Assembly: GCA_963931925.1 (NCBI GenBank)
Contig: OZ007582.1
Location: 23,087,224 to 23,151,223, forward strand
Reading direction: 5' to 3'
Source: Onchidella celtica
Lineage: Eukaryota > Mollusca > Gastropoda > Systellommatophora > Onchidiidae
DNA: 64,000 nucleotides
Shown piece by piece: positions 46,893 to 61,800 of this stretch (positions within the stretch are counted from its first letter, which is position 1; every line of letters starts with the position of its first letter). A program made the position numbers and the translations under genes. The notes beneath the pieces are model-generated. The model had not been told where the DNA came from and did not search any database. It saw only the letters and a list, made by a program, of their open reading frames with translations.

Positions 46893-49800
46893 CTGTGAAA
46901 TAAAGTCACAAGCAAATAAATATTCAGTTTTGATTACAATTACTTCTTGATTACCTTCAAACAAATTGAAAAAATGATACTTATAAATCCCTTTAACAAA
47001 GATCACCACAAAATCTTTCTGAAACCTGATTTTTTTTTTCTTATGTGATAATATTTTGAATGTGAAATCTTGGTCACCCATGGGCAAATCCATTGTGTCC
47101 TAAACTAAGAATTTCCTGAGATTTAGTCTCAAGAGCTTTTAGACTGAATGCAATAGCTATCTGAATAACTCCAGGTCTCAGACCAAAAAGATCCAACCTA
47201 TTTCAACTGTTCTACCCACCTTGAGTATGTATTGTCGAACAGTAGCGTGTAAATGCCGGGCTTTTTGGCAGTTAGCTCCCCTCTCACTGTTTGTTTATGA
47301 GAATCACACTTGCAAGGGGCAACAATCTCCTCTGCGTCCGCCACTGCCACAGAGTCGTCTGATCGGAAATTTACACTGAACACAATATCCTGTTGAGACA
47401 GAAACAACTCTGCAGTGTGTAAGACTGCAACATGACAACTGAAAATAATTACAATGATTCTTTGTTGATGGCCTCCCCAGAATACTTTGTTTAGCCCTAC
47501 TCTGAACATAGTATGGTCATTAGAAAACAGTGAAAAAGCTACTGTTATAGAAAATTGGCTGCACAGGCAACAACTTTACTTTTGTGGTAACTGGAATTTC
47601 TGTTTACTAATTCTTGCAATGTTTCACACACAAAAAAAAACAGGTATGATTTTGAGGACAAGTCTCTGACCTTCGGTTGAGATGTGAACTCCCAATGCAG
47701 CAGTGTTTGTTCAGCTTCTATATCAATGGGAACAGCAAAAGTTTTTCCTGGCTTGATCCACACTTCATTCTGTTTGTTGACCTCCCCTGATTCTAACTCT
47801 TCAGCATTGAGAACTATGCTGGTTGACATACTGGGACCAAGAGAGATTTCATAGCAATCATTAAAAGCCATGACATTTAAATATGAACATAGTAATCAAT
47901 CTTCATACTTTGTCATAAAAGTATATTATATATAAAATGTACATTATTAGCAATATTGAATCAGCTGAGGTAAAATACTAACTGCAGAGTACTAGATGAC
48001 CTGTGCAACAGTACTAACTGCAGTTCACTACAGAATAAATGTGAGAAAGGCCTCTCAATTTCTGTCACTCATTGGGCCCAAATTTAAATTTATTCTGGCA
48101 TAATGAGCTAAAACTTTGATATCACTATATACAACAGCAAAATCATCTTCATATGAACACACAATTACATGTATTTCTTCTTGAAAAGATCAATTTTGCA
48201 ACCTTAAAACTTCATCACATCTCATATTGGCAACTATTAACATAAAATATCACTGGCTGCATGATGAAACCACACAAACTGTATTCACACAAAATGCAAA
48301 TAAGAACTCTTTTTAGCCAGATATTCTGTGACCTACCTGAAGTAATATTTCTCTTTTTCCTACTGATTAAGAAGAAGTTCAATGTCCTCTTGATGAAGGA
48401 GGAAGTCAATATTTCAAATGTTTATAAATGTATTTAAGATAAGGCAAACACCTCCGGCAAAACAGTTTCCTCTCTCTCCAGTGTAAAAGTGGGTCCTTTA
48501 TACTTGAGTAGTTTCATGATAGTGACAGCGATATTATTATGTCATGCCCAGATGCAGAAAAAATGACTGCAAATTATTTGACAAATTTGCTTCACTTACT
48601 CAAATATTACTTTGTGAAGGATTTGCGTTTCTCGCCTGACAGAAAAATCACCCAGTTTTCAATGAAATCAGCCAACTCCTCACAGATGACTCATTATGAC
48701 TACATACTTTGGTTAAGATGAAACTATATTGCTTTTTGGAGATGTTTCCATGTATTCTTTGTACTCTCTGCATTATGATCTGATTTTTCTTCACTGTACT
48801 TTCAACATTATGATCTGATTATTTAACTCAGTACATAGATCACTAGCATGTTCCAGTGAAGACTTAAGATCATGCTCTTGAAAGAAATACTAATGAAAGT
48901 TTTTTCAAATGAGGCAGTGCAATCTTCTGATGACAAGAATATAAATATACAGGGTGATAAAAGGTGAGGAATGGTTTCAAAGGTGGGAAACACATGGCCT
49001 TGGAGAAAAATTAAATTGCATTTAAATAAATTGCAATGCTGTAAAAGCTACTTGAATGACTTCTTGACGGGAAATAATGAAGATGAACACTGAAAAGTGA
49101 AACGTGATCTTATAGAGATAAGAGATTTTCTGTGTACCTTTCTACAGCTGTCGCCAATAGAAAACTAAGACCAATATAGATAAAGTAACTGATGCCTCTT
49201 TTGTTTCTAATTTCTCATTGGCTCTGAGCTGTTGCATTAACAGAATGACAATTTTTCAGAGTATGAAATGTTTTTGGGGTGCAAACATTTGCCTCAACAC
49301 CATTAGTGATGGCTGGATGTCCAAGTTAGGTCATGATGACATACTTGGGTGGAATGGGTGTCACCGTTTTAGGCTGACTCTGAGTATAGGCCTGGATAGA
49401 TTTTATCACCGACTCTTGGTCAACAAAATGGAACATGGCATCATCCACATCCTCTTCCTGCGCTTGGGTGCTGTCACCATCAGCACCACCAACTGCCCCA
49501 TCAGCAGTAAAGTTATTGTCACCATCATCGACAGCTTCAATGTCAGGGCTAGATGAAGGATTTCGATCATCTCTGCAAAAGTGAAGCAAGGCAAGGCTAG
49601 GCAGGCATAAGGAGAAGGAAAACTATGGATACAGGAATGGAGTATGCAATGGACAGTGCAGATGCAGAAGTGGAATGCGAGGAACTTGGACTGTACCAAA
49701 AATATAAAAAGGGAACGAATGTCCAATTTAAAATCAATTTACTGTGCTTTTCTTGAAATTAATGATAAACTGAGAGTCTCTTATTGAGATGCGTATTAAT

Positions 49801-52800
49801 CAGAGGACTGATCAAGATTATCATATTTGTTTGATCTTTTCACATCATTGCGCACTACACCTGAACGGCCCACTTTTCAACCGATCAATATGCTGCCCAC
49901 AAGACTCTTCGCTCACTCTTTCCCACCACGACGCTCAATCCTGAGTTTGTGAAGTTTTGCATTTCACACTGTGTAATGCGTATTTGTGTACAAAACCATT
50001 ATTATATTACTGTCTTCTACTCTCAATAATTTATAATGACATTGTCTTGTCATAAATTTACTATAACATTTTTTGTGTGGATTTTCAAACATATACCCTA
50101 ACATCATGTGCCTACATGGAATAATTGATGGGTTAGAATTAGAGGGGGGGTCTGAGTGCCACTGGGTGGCGTTGAGTTGATTTATATATATGAAGAGTGT
50201 CTTGTTGAACATTATTAATATTAGTCCAGGACCATCACCCTACTACTTGTGTTAATATTAGTTGAGCTTCAGGAGGAGGAGGACACTGCCTACAGACAAC
50301 TGGTGTTTCTCTGATGATCAGAAGGATGACCAGGACGACCGCCCTTAATATTCATTGTGCCTCAGGAGGAGAAGGCCACCATGCACAGATAGCTGGCTTA
50401 TGCCTGAACTGGTAATTAATTAGACCCCTTCTAATTCTAACTCCCTCAATGATTATGGAATAAGAGCTTTCACAAGGAAGGTAAACTGCAGGAGCCGTGT
50501 GATGTGATAAGATTAATAAGTCTGACTGCGACACAAATATTCCCGTAAACAGCAAAATGACTTTTAGAAATCATTTATAATTAAAATGACATGTTGATTT
50601 CCTTTGTTAAAGTGCCTAAGTGGGTGATGATGAATTGATCTTATGTTAATCCTGTTTTTAATTTTAGTTCAGCGCCTTAGAGCACATAATTTTTTGTGGA
50701 TTTGAGTGCTATACAGTAAATTATTACATTACATATCACATGACATTCCCAGTCTATTGATGTGTTTGCTCTTTTCAAAGTTTTACAACTTGAACCACAA
50801 TAGTTCCTGAAGAAAAATAATATTCACATACCCTTGGTGGCTGTAACTTCAAAAACACCCAATCATAAACACAGATAGGACATTGTGCTTTGAGATGAAC
50901 AGCACTGAGGTGAACTTGCACTTTAAATTTAATCCGATCACACAGAGTCAAAATTGTCATAATTTCACTGGTCAGTCAACGTGAAACAACTACAATTCGT
51001 TTAATGGTGGTGAACTCTGCTACTCTGCTTTTATTTGATAACAAAAATGTCTGAAGTAAATTAAAGTCACCTAGAGGGCAAAAAAATATACCAAATGGCA
51101 CTTTCCATATTTGCAACACTTTCTAATTTATAAACAACCACTATATGATCTCACATCATGTTTGATTTAATCTCCCATAGCACACATAGGTGCAGAACAT
51201 GTGGTGGCTTGTGACAATTTGCTAAGCTATCAAAGGTAGTACATGAGCAAGTTAGGAATAGACTGTCATAGTAAGTGGCCACAATATGAATATATCAAAA
51301 AGGGCCTGTGTTATAGCTGGAATGACTCAAGCTTAAAAATGTAAACTTCAAGCTGTGTTTATAGCTACATGTACAAGCAAATTGGAAAATTACTAAATGT
51401 GACCATAAATGTTTACACAAGCCATTCAGAATGTTCAGCACAGAACAAAAAAGTTCTGTGTGCTTGATACAGCCATAGCAATTCTACAAATGAGTTCTAT
51501 GCAAATTTTCAAGCGCATATAAAAGTAAAATTTCACAGATTGACGAGTGAGTTGCAGATCAGATTAAGCACTGGTATTACTAAGTCACTTTACTGACTGT
51601 GAAAAGTAAGAAAATTATTCTTGAAGCCACTGCCTCAATTTTCCAGTGCCTGTCTACCTGCACCAAAATTTCAGGCCCACAAAATGGGAATGATATGTGA
51701 GGCAACAGCACAGAATTAGTAAGATATTGCAGCTACCCAAGTGGAGAAAATCCAGCAAAATGACCATTGGATAAAATATCAACTTTTAACATTCTTTGCC
51801 AGTTTAGACCGTTTATTATGTCTGCTGTCGTTTTCTAGTCACCATTCAGTTTTGTTCCAACCACAATTTATGCTTGATTTGCTCAACTTGCCCGTTGAGA
51901 AAATGGAACAAAATGACTGTTCAAATTTATCTATTTTCAATATTTTTTGCTAGATTAGACAGATTATTATGTCTGCTTTTGCTTTCAATCAACAGGATTA
52001 TAAATTTTTGTCCCAGCCATTATTTTGCTCGATTTTCTCAACTTTGGCGACTGTGGCATATTGTGGATTCGGCATGGTTGCCGCACATATATGAATCCAT
52101 ATTTTTTAATCTCTTGCAATGAACTTTCATCCACAAATATTGTACATAGTAGGAAAACAAAACGTGAATTTCCTACTGCTTCTGTGCTGAGAAAAGGTAT
52201 GAACAGGCAAATGTAATACTGGACAAGAGTCTCAAGCATATAGGAGGTAATACAGTGGTCACACAGGGATGAGTTCAAAAAATTTTCCTTGTCCAGCCAA
52301 AAGGTTACAGCAAGTAATTTTTTACCAGGAAGGGGAAATTTCCTGTTGGAGGAAAATTCTGGAATTTCCAGGGGGTGTGAGGGTACATAGGCCTTTAAAT
52401 AATGCGCACTACATGTAATTGGAAAGTACAGAGTAAGTGTTATTTTCCTCATTTCTAGATTAGGCGCACTGATTTCTACTCAATCTCCCTTGATTAATTC
52501 CATTGATTCAGGTTGCCCCATCAGTGTTGCCAGATCTGTTTTTTTTTAAATAATCTGGCTGAATTGTTGTGAGGGAAATAAAGCCATGAGATATGAATTG
52601 GTATGGGGAGGGGGGGGGGCGGTGTACATTTTAAAAGGTTCAGAACAACTGGGTTACACAGCTCAATCAATCAGTGTTAAAAATATTTTTTTTAAAAAGA
52701 AGAAAAAGAAAAAGAAAGACAAAACAACTTACTTTTGACGCATCTTGCCTTCATCTGTCTGGTTATGTGTTGCTGTAACCACACCTGGAATACAAATACT

Positions 52801-55800
52801 GTCACTGATATCTGCTTCGAGGAAAGGGAAAACTGATGGGGGAGGGGGTCTATCACACTTATATTTGGCCATATGGGGTGGTGAGGAAATTATTTAAAAA
52901 TAAATATACAAGAAAACCTCTCTGTTATGAATAGACTCAAAAACTATTGAAATGGATCTTTCTGAAATTTGGCACGAAGAAGTGAAATATGGTTGCAGAC
53001 CATTTAGGCTATATAAAAGCATACTATTTGCTGCCACCAAAGTATAATCCACAAATGCGCAAATTTTTTAAGTCCCAAAGGGAGTTTAGGTGACATTCAC
53101 ATCACATGCGCATTCACCGAGCAGAATTCTCATTCTGCACTGAACTGTGCTATGTAGCCATTAATATTGGAATTATTGTCTTTGCATTCTGCTCTGCTTT
53201 GTAAACTTCATTTTTTGCACTATTTAATGATTTAAGCTTCATTTTGATGCATAGGCTGAAATCTAAATATTTAGTAAAATACAGAACTTTAATACTGACC
53301 AATTGAAAACCACGTTTTCCTAGCTTTTTTGTGGCCTTGGATTTAGCAGAATATGTTTTGAAACTGTACTTACTTATTTATTTAGATTTTCATTCTGCTT
53401 TTATCCTGATTAACTCTGTAATTTTCAGACCTACATTGTCTGTGCCAAGGAAGAAAAAGTTGCTGACCTGCTTTGGAGGAACTCCTGCTGCTGGCACTTG
53501 AATGTTCAACTTGGTCATCATCTTCATCACCATCATCATCATCACTCTCGTTGTCAATCATAGAAGTCGACTGCAGTGCAGCACCCAGGTCATTATGATG
53601 GTCAAAACAAGGTTTGCAAACTCTGACTTTCTTACTGAAATAACATGCCAAAACTCATGGTTTACAAAAAAATAAAATAAAAAAATGGGGTAGCATTATC
53701 ATCAAATTAAATTATATGCAGCACTTAGAATTGAAGGGCTTAGCTCTATGACATGCCTAAGCCAATATAAAATCTGAGACACTGCGCAAAAAGTGTTTTT
53801 TTTTATGCGAGTCTGTAAATGTATGTTCTGTTAGTGTGCCTTATTCTAATAATAAAATATCAGGGTTACTGTGCTTCACACTTAACCCCATGACCCTGAG
53901 CGCGGCCTGTGCATCGCAGTGCCTTACTTGACTACATACCGAGTGCATGCTCTACGTCGTTTTGGGTGTTGATGTCAAAACCTCTTACAGATGTTATCAT
54001 ACCATTTACATGTCCTGTCTATGCATGATGTCCTTGTAAATGACCTTATGAAGAGGGTTATAGGATTTAGCTCAGGAGCCCAGGTGCAGGGACGTGTAAG
54101 GGTCAGGGGGTCAGGGTTCATAGGGTTCAAACAGCATATTTGCTGATCTTTAGGCACAACTAAGCTGTTTGTTTTTGGGTCTAAGTGAACTTAGCCTACA
54201 AATGGCACCAACCCCTGAATTGTAAAAACTCTTCATTTTCATTATCCCCTCTTGAGCTATGTCAGAAGAAAGTAGTTAAATTTTCAAAACCACACTGTCA
54301 CCGCCCAATACATATTATTCAATACTCCCAATCCACACTGTCTCCTCTTCTTCCCCCCAGCACACAGACAACCTTTTCTAGATTCTAGATATGACTGCTG
54401 AAATCTACTCATAATATTTTGTGGGCCCGTGCTAACTTTCTTACTATCAAAGTCAAATTATGGAGACTAATGCAACATATTGAGAATATGCAAATTCTTA
54501 ATTTAAAATAGTCTACAGTTCCAGGAAATTGTGCATGAAATGACATCAAGAGGCGGACAATTGTCTATTTGTTGATATATCAAGAAAGCCTAAAACCCAT
54601 GAAAATAGTCTTTTGAAAATGAGGATTGCTTATGCCTGCTTCAGTGCGTCTAATCAAGCCTTTGATCATTTCTAAGAACTGAAAGAGTCAACGGCCATTC
54701 TCGCAGCCAACTTTTCAAGGCTGACTCCTAAATCCATGACTCACTGACTATGAATTTTCAATGAAAAAAAACAACAAGTCTCTCTTTCCATCCTTTCAGT
54801 ATCAGAAATTATTCATGAGATTAAGGACAACCATCATCTTCCCCAGCTTATCAGATAACCTAGAGCATTTCCAATACTGTGACATTTCAGCAGATCAGAT
54901 GTGCTCTATTTTCAACATCAAATCTAGAATTACACTAAGCAGTAGAAAACTAAGAAATTTACCCTGTACACTGACCTGCTTTGAGGACTGTCCAGCCAGT
55001 AATCTGAGCAGGCCCAGCAGTAGATTTTCCCACATAACCGGCAGTGATGCTGAAATGATAAAGACATGAGTTATATATGGAGAACACAGTACATCACAGG
55101 CCCTCTCATCAAACTGCATAAGTGTTTTCACACAACAGCAGCCAACAACTTTTTCTGGCACATAATATTTGCACTTTTTCAGAACATTTAATTCTTTCTG
55201 TTGATTTGGAGGAAATTACTGGTGAAGGGTTACTAGTCCCTTGACCGGAAGTGGTCTTAAGGGACCTGTGTTGATGGAGATGCCAAATCTTTCTGGATTT
55301 CAGTGTAGCTGTTTAGGGTGCATTCAGTGATGTTGTCAGCCTTAATTTCTTCATGTGCTGCCCTGTTTGAGTTTGAATTTGGGTTAAACGGCGCATCTGC
55401 AGGATAACGGCCACTTCGTGTCATTCACGGTTTCTCTTCTGCTGCCCTGAAATGTGCCTTGCAAGATGATTTTTGACAAGCTGCCGACTTTTGTGACATG
55501 CCCATACCCTTTCAGTTTTAAGGAGGGGAGTACATTAGTTAAAATGCTTATAACTAAAATGTATTTAAGATAAGGAATAACATTTATGTCTAGCATAAGA
55601 GTGTATGCAATAGATTGTGCATGAGAGAAGGAGAGAGTGAAGAAGAGAAAGAGAGAAAGGGTGAGTTGCAGATGGAGAGAACAAAATTCTCTGTAAAGCA
55701 CCTACAGCAAATTCTTTTTGGATTGGGAACTATATAAATGATCTTCATTAATATTAGTATTGTCATTGGAGGCCTTATTTCCTTTTATAAAACACACAAA

Positions 55801-58800
55801 AAAGTGATCCAAATCCAAGCACACAATGGTAATCCAATAATTGAAGCAGAAATCCAATGACAGAAACAAACAAAACATGTGCGATTGTGTTGATGACTTT
55901 GTTTTCGCACCGTGATCCGTTCCAAATTTTATGTTTAGCGGCAGCAAAATGTTGGACCACCTTCTTCTCTTCAACTCAGTTATAGCTCAAAATCAACGAA
56001 AGTATTACAAACAAAGTGAACATCGAGACCTTTTGAAATAAATGCACGCACACCTTTACCTCTTTCTATGCTTAATCTAATATTTTGTAGAACTTAGGGA
56101 CCGGCTGTTAAACAGGCTTCTGTGATTTCATGGAAGGCCTTACTTCCTTTATGATTTGAACCAGTTTTTATCCCCATCTTGCAAACTTAAGGGGGGGGGG
56201 GGGGGGGGGGTCGGGTCCTGAGAGTGATTTTCTAAACTATTCAATTAAGGCATTTTTAAGCTTGATATTTAGACTTAGCATGACCAAATTAGAGGAAGGA
56301 AATTGCAGAAATTTTTTTTTTTTATTTGGTTGCCACGGAAACGCCGCCATATTGAATTTCGCACCCCGAAAAATGCGTATTTTCAAAAGCCTAAGGCTTC
56401 TGTGTTTTTCAATGAAATCGTTTCAAATTTTATACACATGTACTATGGCCTAATGTGCATACCCGTAAGTATCAGTTTTTCAGAATATGGAATAGTTTTT
56501 TTTTTCCTGCAAAATTGATATTTTTCACATTTTTCTATCACTCTCATATCATTTTCTCAAAACGTATATAAGATAAAGAAAAAATGATACTTAGCGTTAT
56601 TTTAAATACATTGAAAAAGATTCATGCCAAATTTCAAGTAAATCTGTCCATAAATAAAAAAGCCTTAGGGAAAAATGTTCTCAAAAAGTATATTTCGAGA
56701 AAATCGCATCTAAAGTTCTGCAATGATTTTTGGCCAGTTTCTATAGATACAATGTGCTGTTACCTCCTCAAAACATTCCTGGTTGATAGGCTTGACTGAC
56801 ATCTTGGAATAATTAGCCACACGTTCGTATAACATATCAAAAAAAAACTCCCGAAGAGGCGTAATTGTTCGGCAAATCGCACTCACCAATTTGTTATTGT
56901 CTATCAGCTGTTTACAATTGAGCGTAACGTAGTTTCCCCAGTCCTAGGACAGCAACCAATGAAAACGCTTCCTACCGCTGGATAACTTCCGCCGACCAAT
57001 CACAGAGCTAAAAAAACACGAGCACGAGGTCGCGGTCACAGCGCGACCCCAAGGGTCAGATAAGTGGGTTGGGAAGCCACCGTTATCATAAGACATTAGG
57101 AGTGTGTTGGTCTATTTCCAGACAGTAGCAAGGAGAAAACGAAACGCAAGAGAGCTGCTATGCGTACTGGCGGTGGGCGACATGTTGAGGAAGGTCTCGA
57201 TACCCAAGAAATACCTTCTAGGTTACTGTAAAGGCCTCAAAACTTCAGGTCAACTTGACTGTTTGGGACGAGTTTGGGTGATGTTTTAGGCACCCCCCAT
57301 GTAGAAAAAGCTTAGCTTACATCAAAAATATTGCAGTTTGGACCACATGAGTGATAAAGACATAGGCAGAAATGGTTGAGCTTGCCGAAAAGCAAATAAT
57401 CGCAAATTCGATATTTTGACCCGAATTTTCGATTTCAGGACCCCCCCCCCACCTTAAGTCCTTTGCACTTGTGCTGTTCCATGAAAAGGCCAAAGATATA
57501 AAGGAAGTGCGACCCTGGCCTTCAGCACAAGTTATGCACTTCACTGGGATCACCGATATTTACGAAATGAAACTGGGTTCCTATGAACAACTAAAATGTA
57601 AATCAATTTTTTGATTAGATAAAAAATGAAAGGGCAAAAAAAGAAAAAAAATTTCTAATGATGGCAGAAGTTGCAGAAAAACTTGGCAAATATTTCAAGG
57701 ACTATACTCCTTGCAAAAACATATATGATGGAAAATAAACTATGCTCACGTGTCATCTGGTGTAAATTACTGATCAATACATAAAACAAAGAATCCATTT
57801 ATTCTATAACCTTTATTCTTCTAATGTTTTTATATCTCAACTTATTTCCTTGTGAAAAAGGGATGATATAATATTTAGAATCAGTACAACCATTCTGGTA
57901 TCAGTAGTACAGGTGTTTGATGACTGTCAACTAATGGAATCTACAGAGTTTACTGAGAATCCACGCCCACCTTCCTGACAAAGAGAGAGAACTCTGTCTT
58001 GCACTGACGACAGTGTATGACTGTAGAGTTGTCCTGCCAGCGCTCTGCAACTTTCCTTTTCTGTTCAGTCACCAACTGATCAGTTTTCTGCCACAGTGTG
58101 TCCTTGTCTCTTTCAAATAAAAAATACAGAATAGTTGTATAGCAGTGTAACAGAGGTTTTCAAACAAGAGAATTAGAATACATCCGGGGGGGGGGGGGGG
58201 GGGTGATATGTTGCAAGCCAAATTTTTAAAAAAGAAAAGAAAATGTGTTTGGTAGGTTGAGTTTCAAATATGTGTGTGGGGGAAAGAGGTAGCACAAGGA
58301 AAAGAGGCACAAAGCATTTAGAGTCCCTGAAGTTTAAAGTTTAAAGATTCTCAGCTTTTATGTTGTATGAGACACCAGTAAGTCATCACTCAATTCCGTT
58401 TCTTACTCCAAGCATCTGGTTCACACACGAGTTATCTGGGTATTTCTCATTCATCAGTTTCTCCTTCGTCTGCTTTTGATTCAAATGTTTGTTTTTTTTA
58501 TTTAGCAGCGAAGGTACCCAGTCTTGATTGGGATAAACATCAAACATGCTACCCCCTCGTCTCACCCACTCTTTCTCTTTCCTTCCTCTCCACTCTCCTC
58601 TCCCATAGATACAGCCAATAGGTAGAACGCGCATATCCGCCATCTTGTCAGTCCGGACCCACACATCACCATGGCGATCATGGCACTGATTTTGATTCAT
58701 TAGCTGATTTGCATTGCGAGCACGGAAGGGTCGTGAACCAATCGGAGGTGAGCTAAAAGTATAGTTCGCTACAGTAATGGCATGAGTGTATGCACATGGG

Positions 58801-61800
58801 AGACGTCCGGTCAATTCTTTCACTTCTTTTCTCGTTTACACGGATGGTAGGGAATCTGACCAGCTTGGATCCATCCTTTCCACCCCTGTCATAACAGTCA
58901 ACTGCAATGCAACCAGCAGGCATTTTAACCGTTAGACATATCTCGAAGTTACACTAATCAGCTGATCCAACGGCCATCTTGTCAGTCGGAAGAACAAAAC
59001 AAAAACACTCTGTGACATCACGTGTATTCTACCTATAGTGATAAAGCCAGATCTATCCATTTTCCTTACAATAGGAATTTCCCTTCTTGCAGGAAAATCA
59101 CACCAAACTGAACATATATCAATTCTAGTTTCCTAAGTGGTTGGTTCTTTTACTTATTTTAGAACAAAAATCGCTGGAAAACAAAATTATCGGAAAAATT
59201 GTTTTTTCTAAGAAATAGTAGATAATAGCTGGGGCTGCCGAACTTTCAAAGCATCATATTCAGAATGAGAGTAAACTATGTTGAAAATTCCAGCTGAGTC
59301 AAAGAATAATAAGACCATCAAGCATGACATCATAATGCTGTCTTTTTTTTTATTATTATATTAGATTGTGTCAAAAACTGTTAGAATTTGAGCATTTAGT
59401 TACTTTTCAGTTCCTTTGTCATTTCTGTTAGATGTTGAAATGCAATGATGACATGTTTCACAATTTCAAATGTATGTACATATGAAACAATACAAGCTTC
59501 TATCCTTGAGCTTTCACAGAATTCTGCATTAAATTATAGTAAGGATTTACTACTCTTGTTTCTGGGAATTTTCTAATCTTTGAATTCCTGGCATTACCTC
59601 AACATTAGTTCATGCAAGCAACTTACTTAATCAGCTTAACCATTTTTTTCTTGATCTGTTCATTGTCTGACTGCAACCCTTTAATTGCCGCATCTCTTTC
59701 TTCTATATCCTTGTCATGAGAACATCTCAAGTGAGTTAGTTCCCCTTCCAACTTCTCTTTCCTTGATGCTGTCTCCGCCAGTTTAGATTCAACCTGCAAA
59801 ATAATTAAAAATCCAGATTTGCAACATGTGCCTGTTAAGATGCTAACAACTCCTTCTGGCACTCTTTTACCCCTTCACTGAGCTGTAGACGTAAGGGTAC
59901 CAAAAATACAACACTGGAATGAATATGAATGAACAACTTACTTGTTGCAATTTGGCTTCCAGTTTATTGCAAGTTTCTGTCTTGGCTTCCAGCCCTGTTT
60001 TGAGTTCCTGGGCATGCAGTAGATTAGTTTGCATCTATAAATCATTGGACAAAAAAAGAAACAACAGTGAGAAACTATGTTAACATTCACACAATTATCA
60101 AAAACTCACTGTGGAACAAAGGAAGGGATTATTGCATGATAAACTGAAAAAAAGAAAGTGATAAGTCTGAGAGGCTATAAAAAAGGAACAACAGAGAAAA
60201 TTGTGAAGGTATTTACATCCTTAAAGAAGAAAGAAGAAGTTACTTGCAAGTATGGAAGACAGAAAGGATACAGGAGTAAGGTGAAATGATCAGATAAAAT
60301 CAAAGAAAGAAAGGAAAAGAACAGAAAGACAGAAAGAAAGAAAAGAAGGAAGTCAAAAAGAACGAAAGAAAGAATGAAAGAAAGAAAGAAAGAAAGTGAA
60401 ACAGGGTTCAGAAAGACAGAAAGAATACATCTACAATCATCATTTTGTTGTTGTTTTTTATTTCTAATGTGGGGTTTCATGAATTACAACTTTTACTTTT
60501 CGTTTTTTTTTTTTTGTATCATTTTGACTTTGTTTCAAGCTCTACTGCCCCTCCCCCCCCCCCCCCCCTTTTATTAAAAGTTGAACTCCACATTATACTT
60601 CACTCCTGATCTTAGAATCACCGAAAGCACAGAATTTACTCATGCAAACAGCAAAACCCTGTCATCAGAACGCACAAGTTCAAAGAACCAAATTTCACAG
60701 GAGAAGGAATAATGTTTTGCTTGCAATATAATGGATCCCTTGTCTTAAATAGATCTACATGTTCGGTTATGTAAAACAACATTTGGAATATGGTAATCCC
60801 CATTAATCAATAGAAAACATAAAATTCCTTCAAGCAATTCAGAGTATTTTGGCAAAAAAAGAGTTGCCATCTGCAGTAACTGTTGTGAGAATACACCTGG
60901 GCAGTTTCATAACAGGGTCAGTGAAATAGTATTCTGTGTTCATTATAAGATGTTAAATATGAGCAAGTGACCTGTGTTGAGTCTGTTGTCTTTGTCTTAT
61001 GAACTGTGCTCAGTTCCTCTTCCAACTCTTCTATGATGATTTCCAGCTCAGAGATGCGACTTCTCAGTTCTTGAGATGACTCTTCTTGATTACTGCCAGT
61101 CTGAGAAATACAAGTCAGGGGGTGAGGAGGAGGTGGGGTGAGCCTCAGTGGAAAGATCAAAAGATGGATGAATGAAATATACAACAGAGAACAAACGAGA
61201 GGAGGGAACCACTGAAAGGTAGAAAAGAAGGATGAAAAGCAGCAAAATGGTTGAAAGGAGATAGACAAGAAGGTAAAGAGATTTCCTATTGAAAGACAGA
61301 ACCTGGGATACTTGATGGGACAAAGTGGAGTTGCTTGGAATCTCCACTGGCCAAATCATGTGACAAGATGTTTTTTTATGCTTTTCATGTTCTTAACTGA
61401 ACTGTTCTTATGCGGAGAGATAGCAATAGTACCAGGAATATTAGTGTGTTCAACAGTCTCTCAAATTTTCATACCATTGTAGTGACCAGTCACGTGACCA
61501 ACGGGAGAATCCAAGCAGTTCCATATATAAACAGAACGGGCAGAACTGAGGAAAGCAGTGGGACCAAAGGGAAGACATGTCTAAATGGACAACTGAAGAA
61601 TGAGGAAAGAGTATTGAAAATAAATGAATGCAGAATGAACAGACAAATGAGGGAATGAATGTACATCTTAGGGAGGAGACTGAAAAAATAAAGCAATGCC
61701 ACTACAGGTGGATTAAGAGATGGACAGTCAGAGGGGACAGGAACAGCAATAACTGAGAGCAAATGGTAAAGGTTGTAGCACAAGTGCATGCTCAGTCATT

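Noticed and set aside
46881-47093. Minus-strand frame overlapping the last FYCO1 intron
   Set aside because: It is out of frame with the GOLD exons and has no domain.
48430-48560. Candidate FYCO1 exon encoding MKLLKYKGPTFTLERE
   Set aside because: It has no acceptor in the needed phase, its upstream frame has a stop, and the exons at 49345 and 47830 already join in phase 2.
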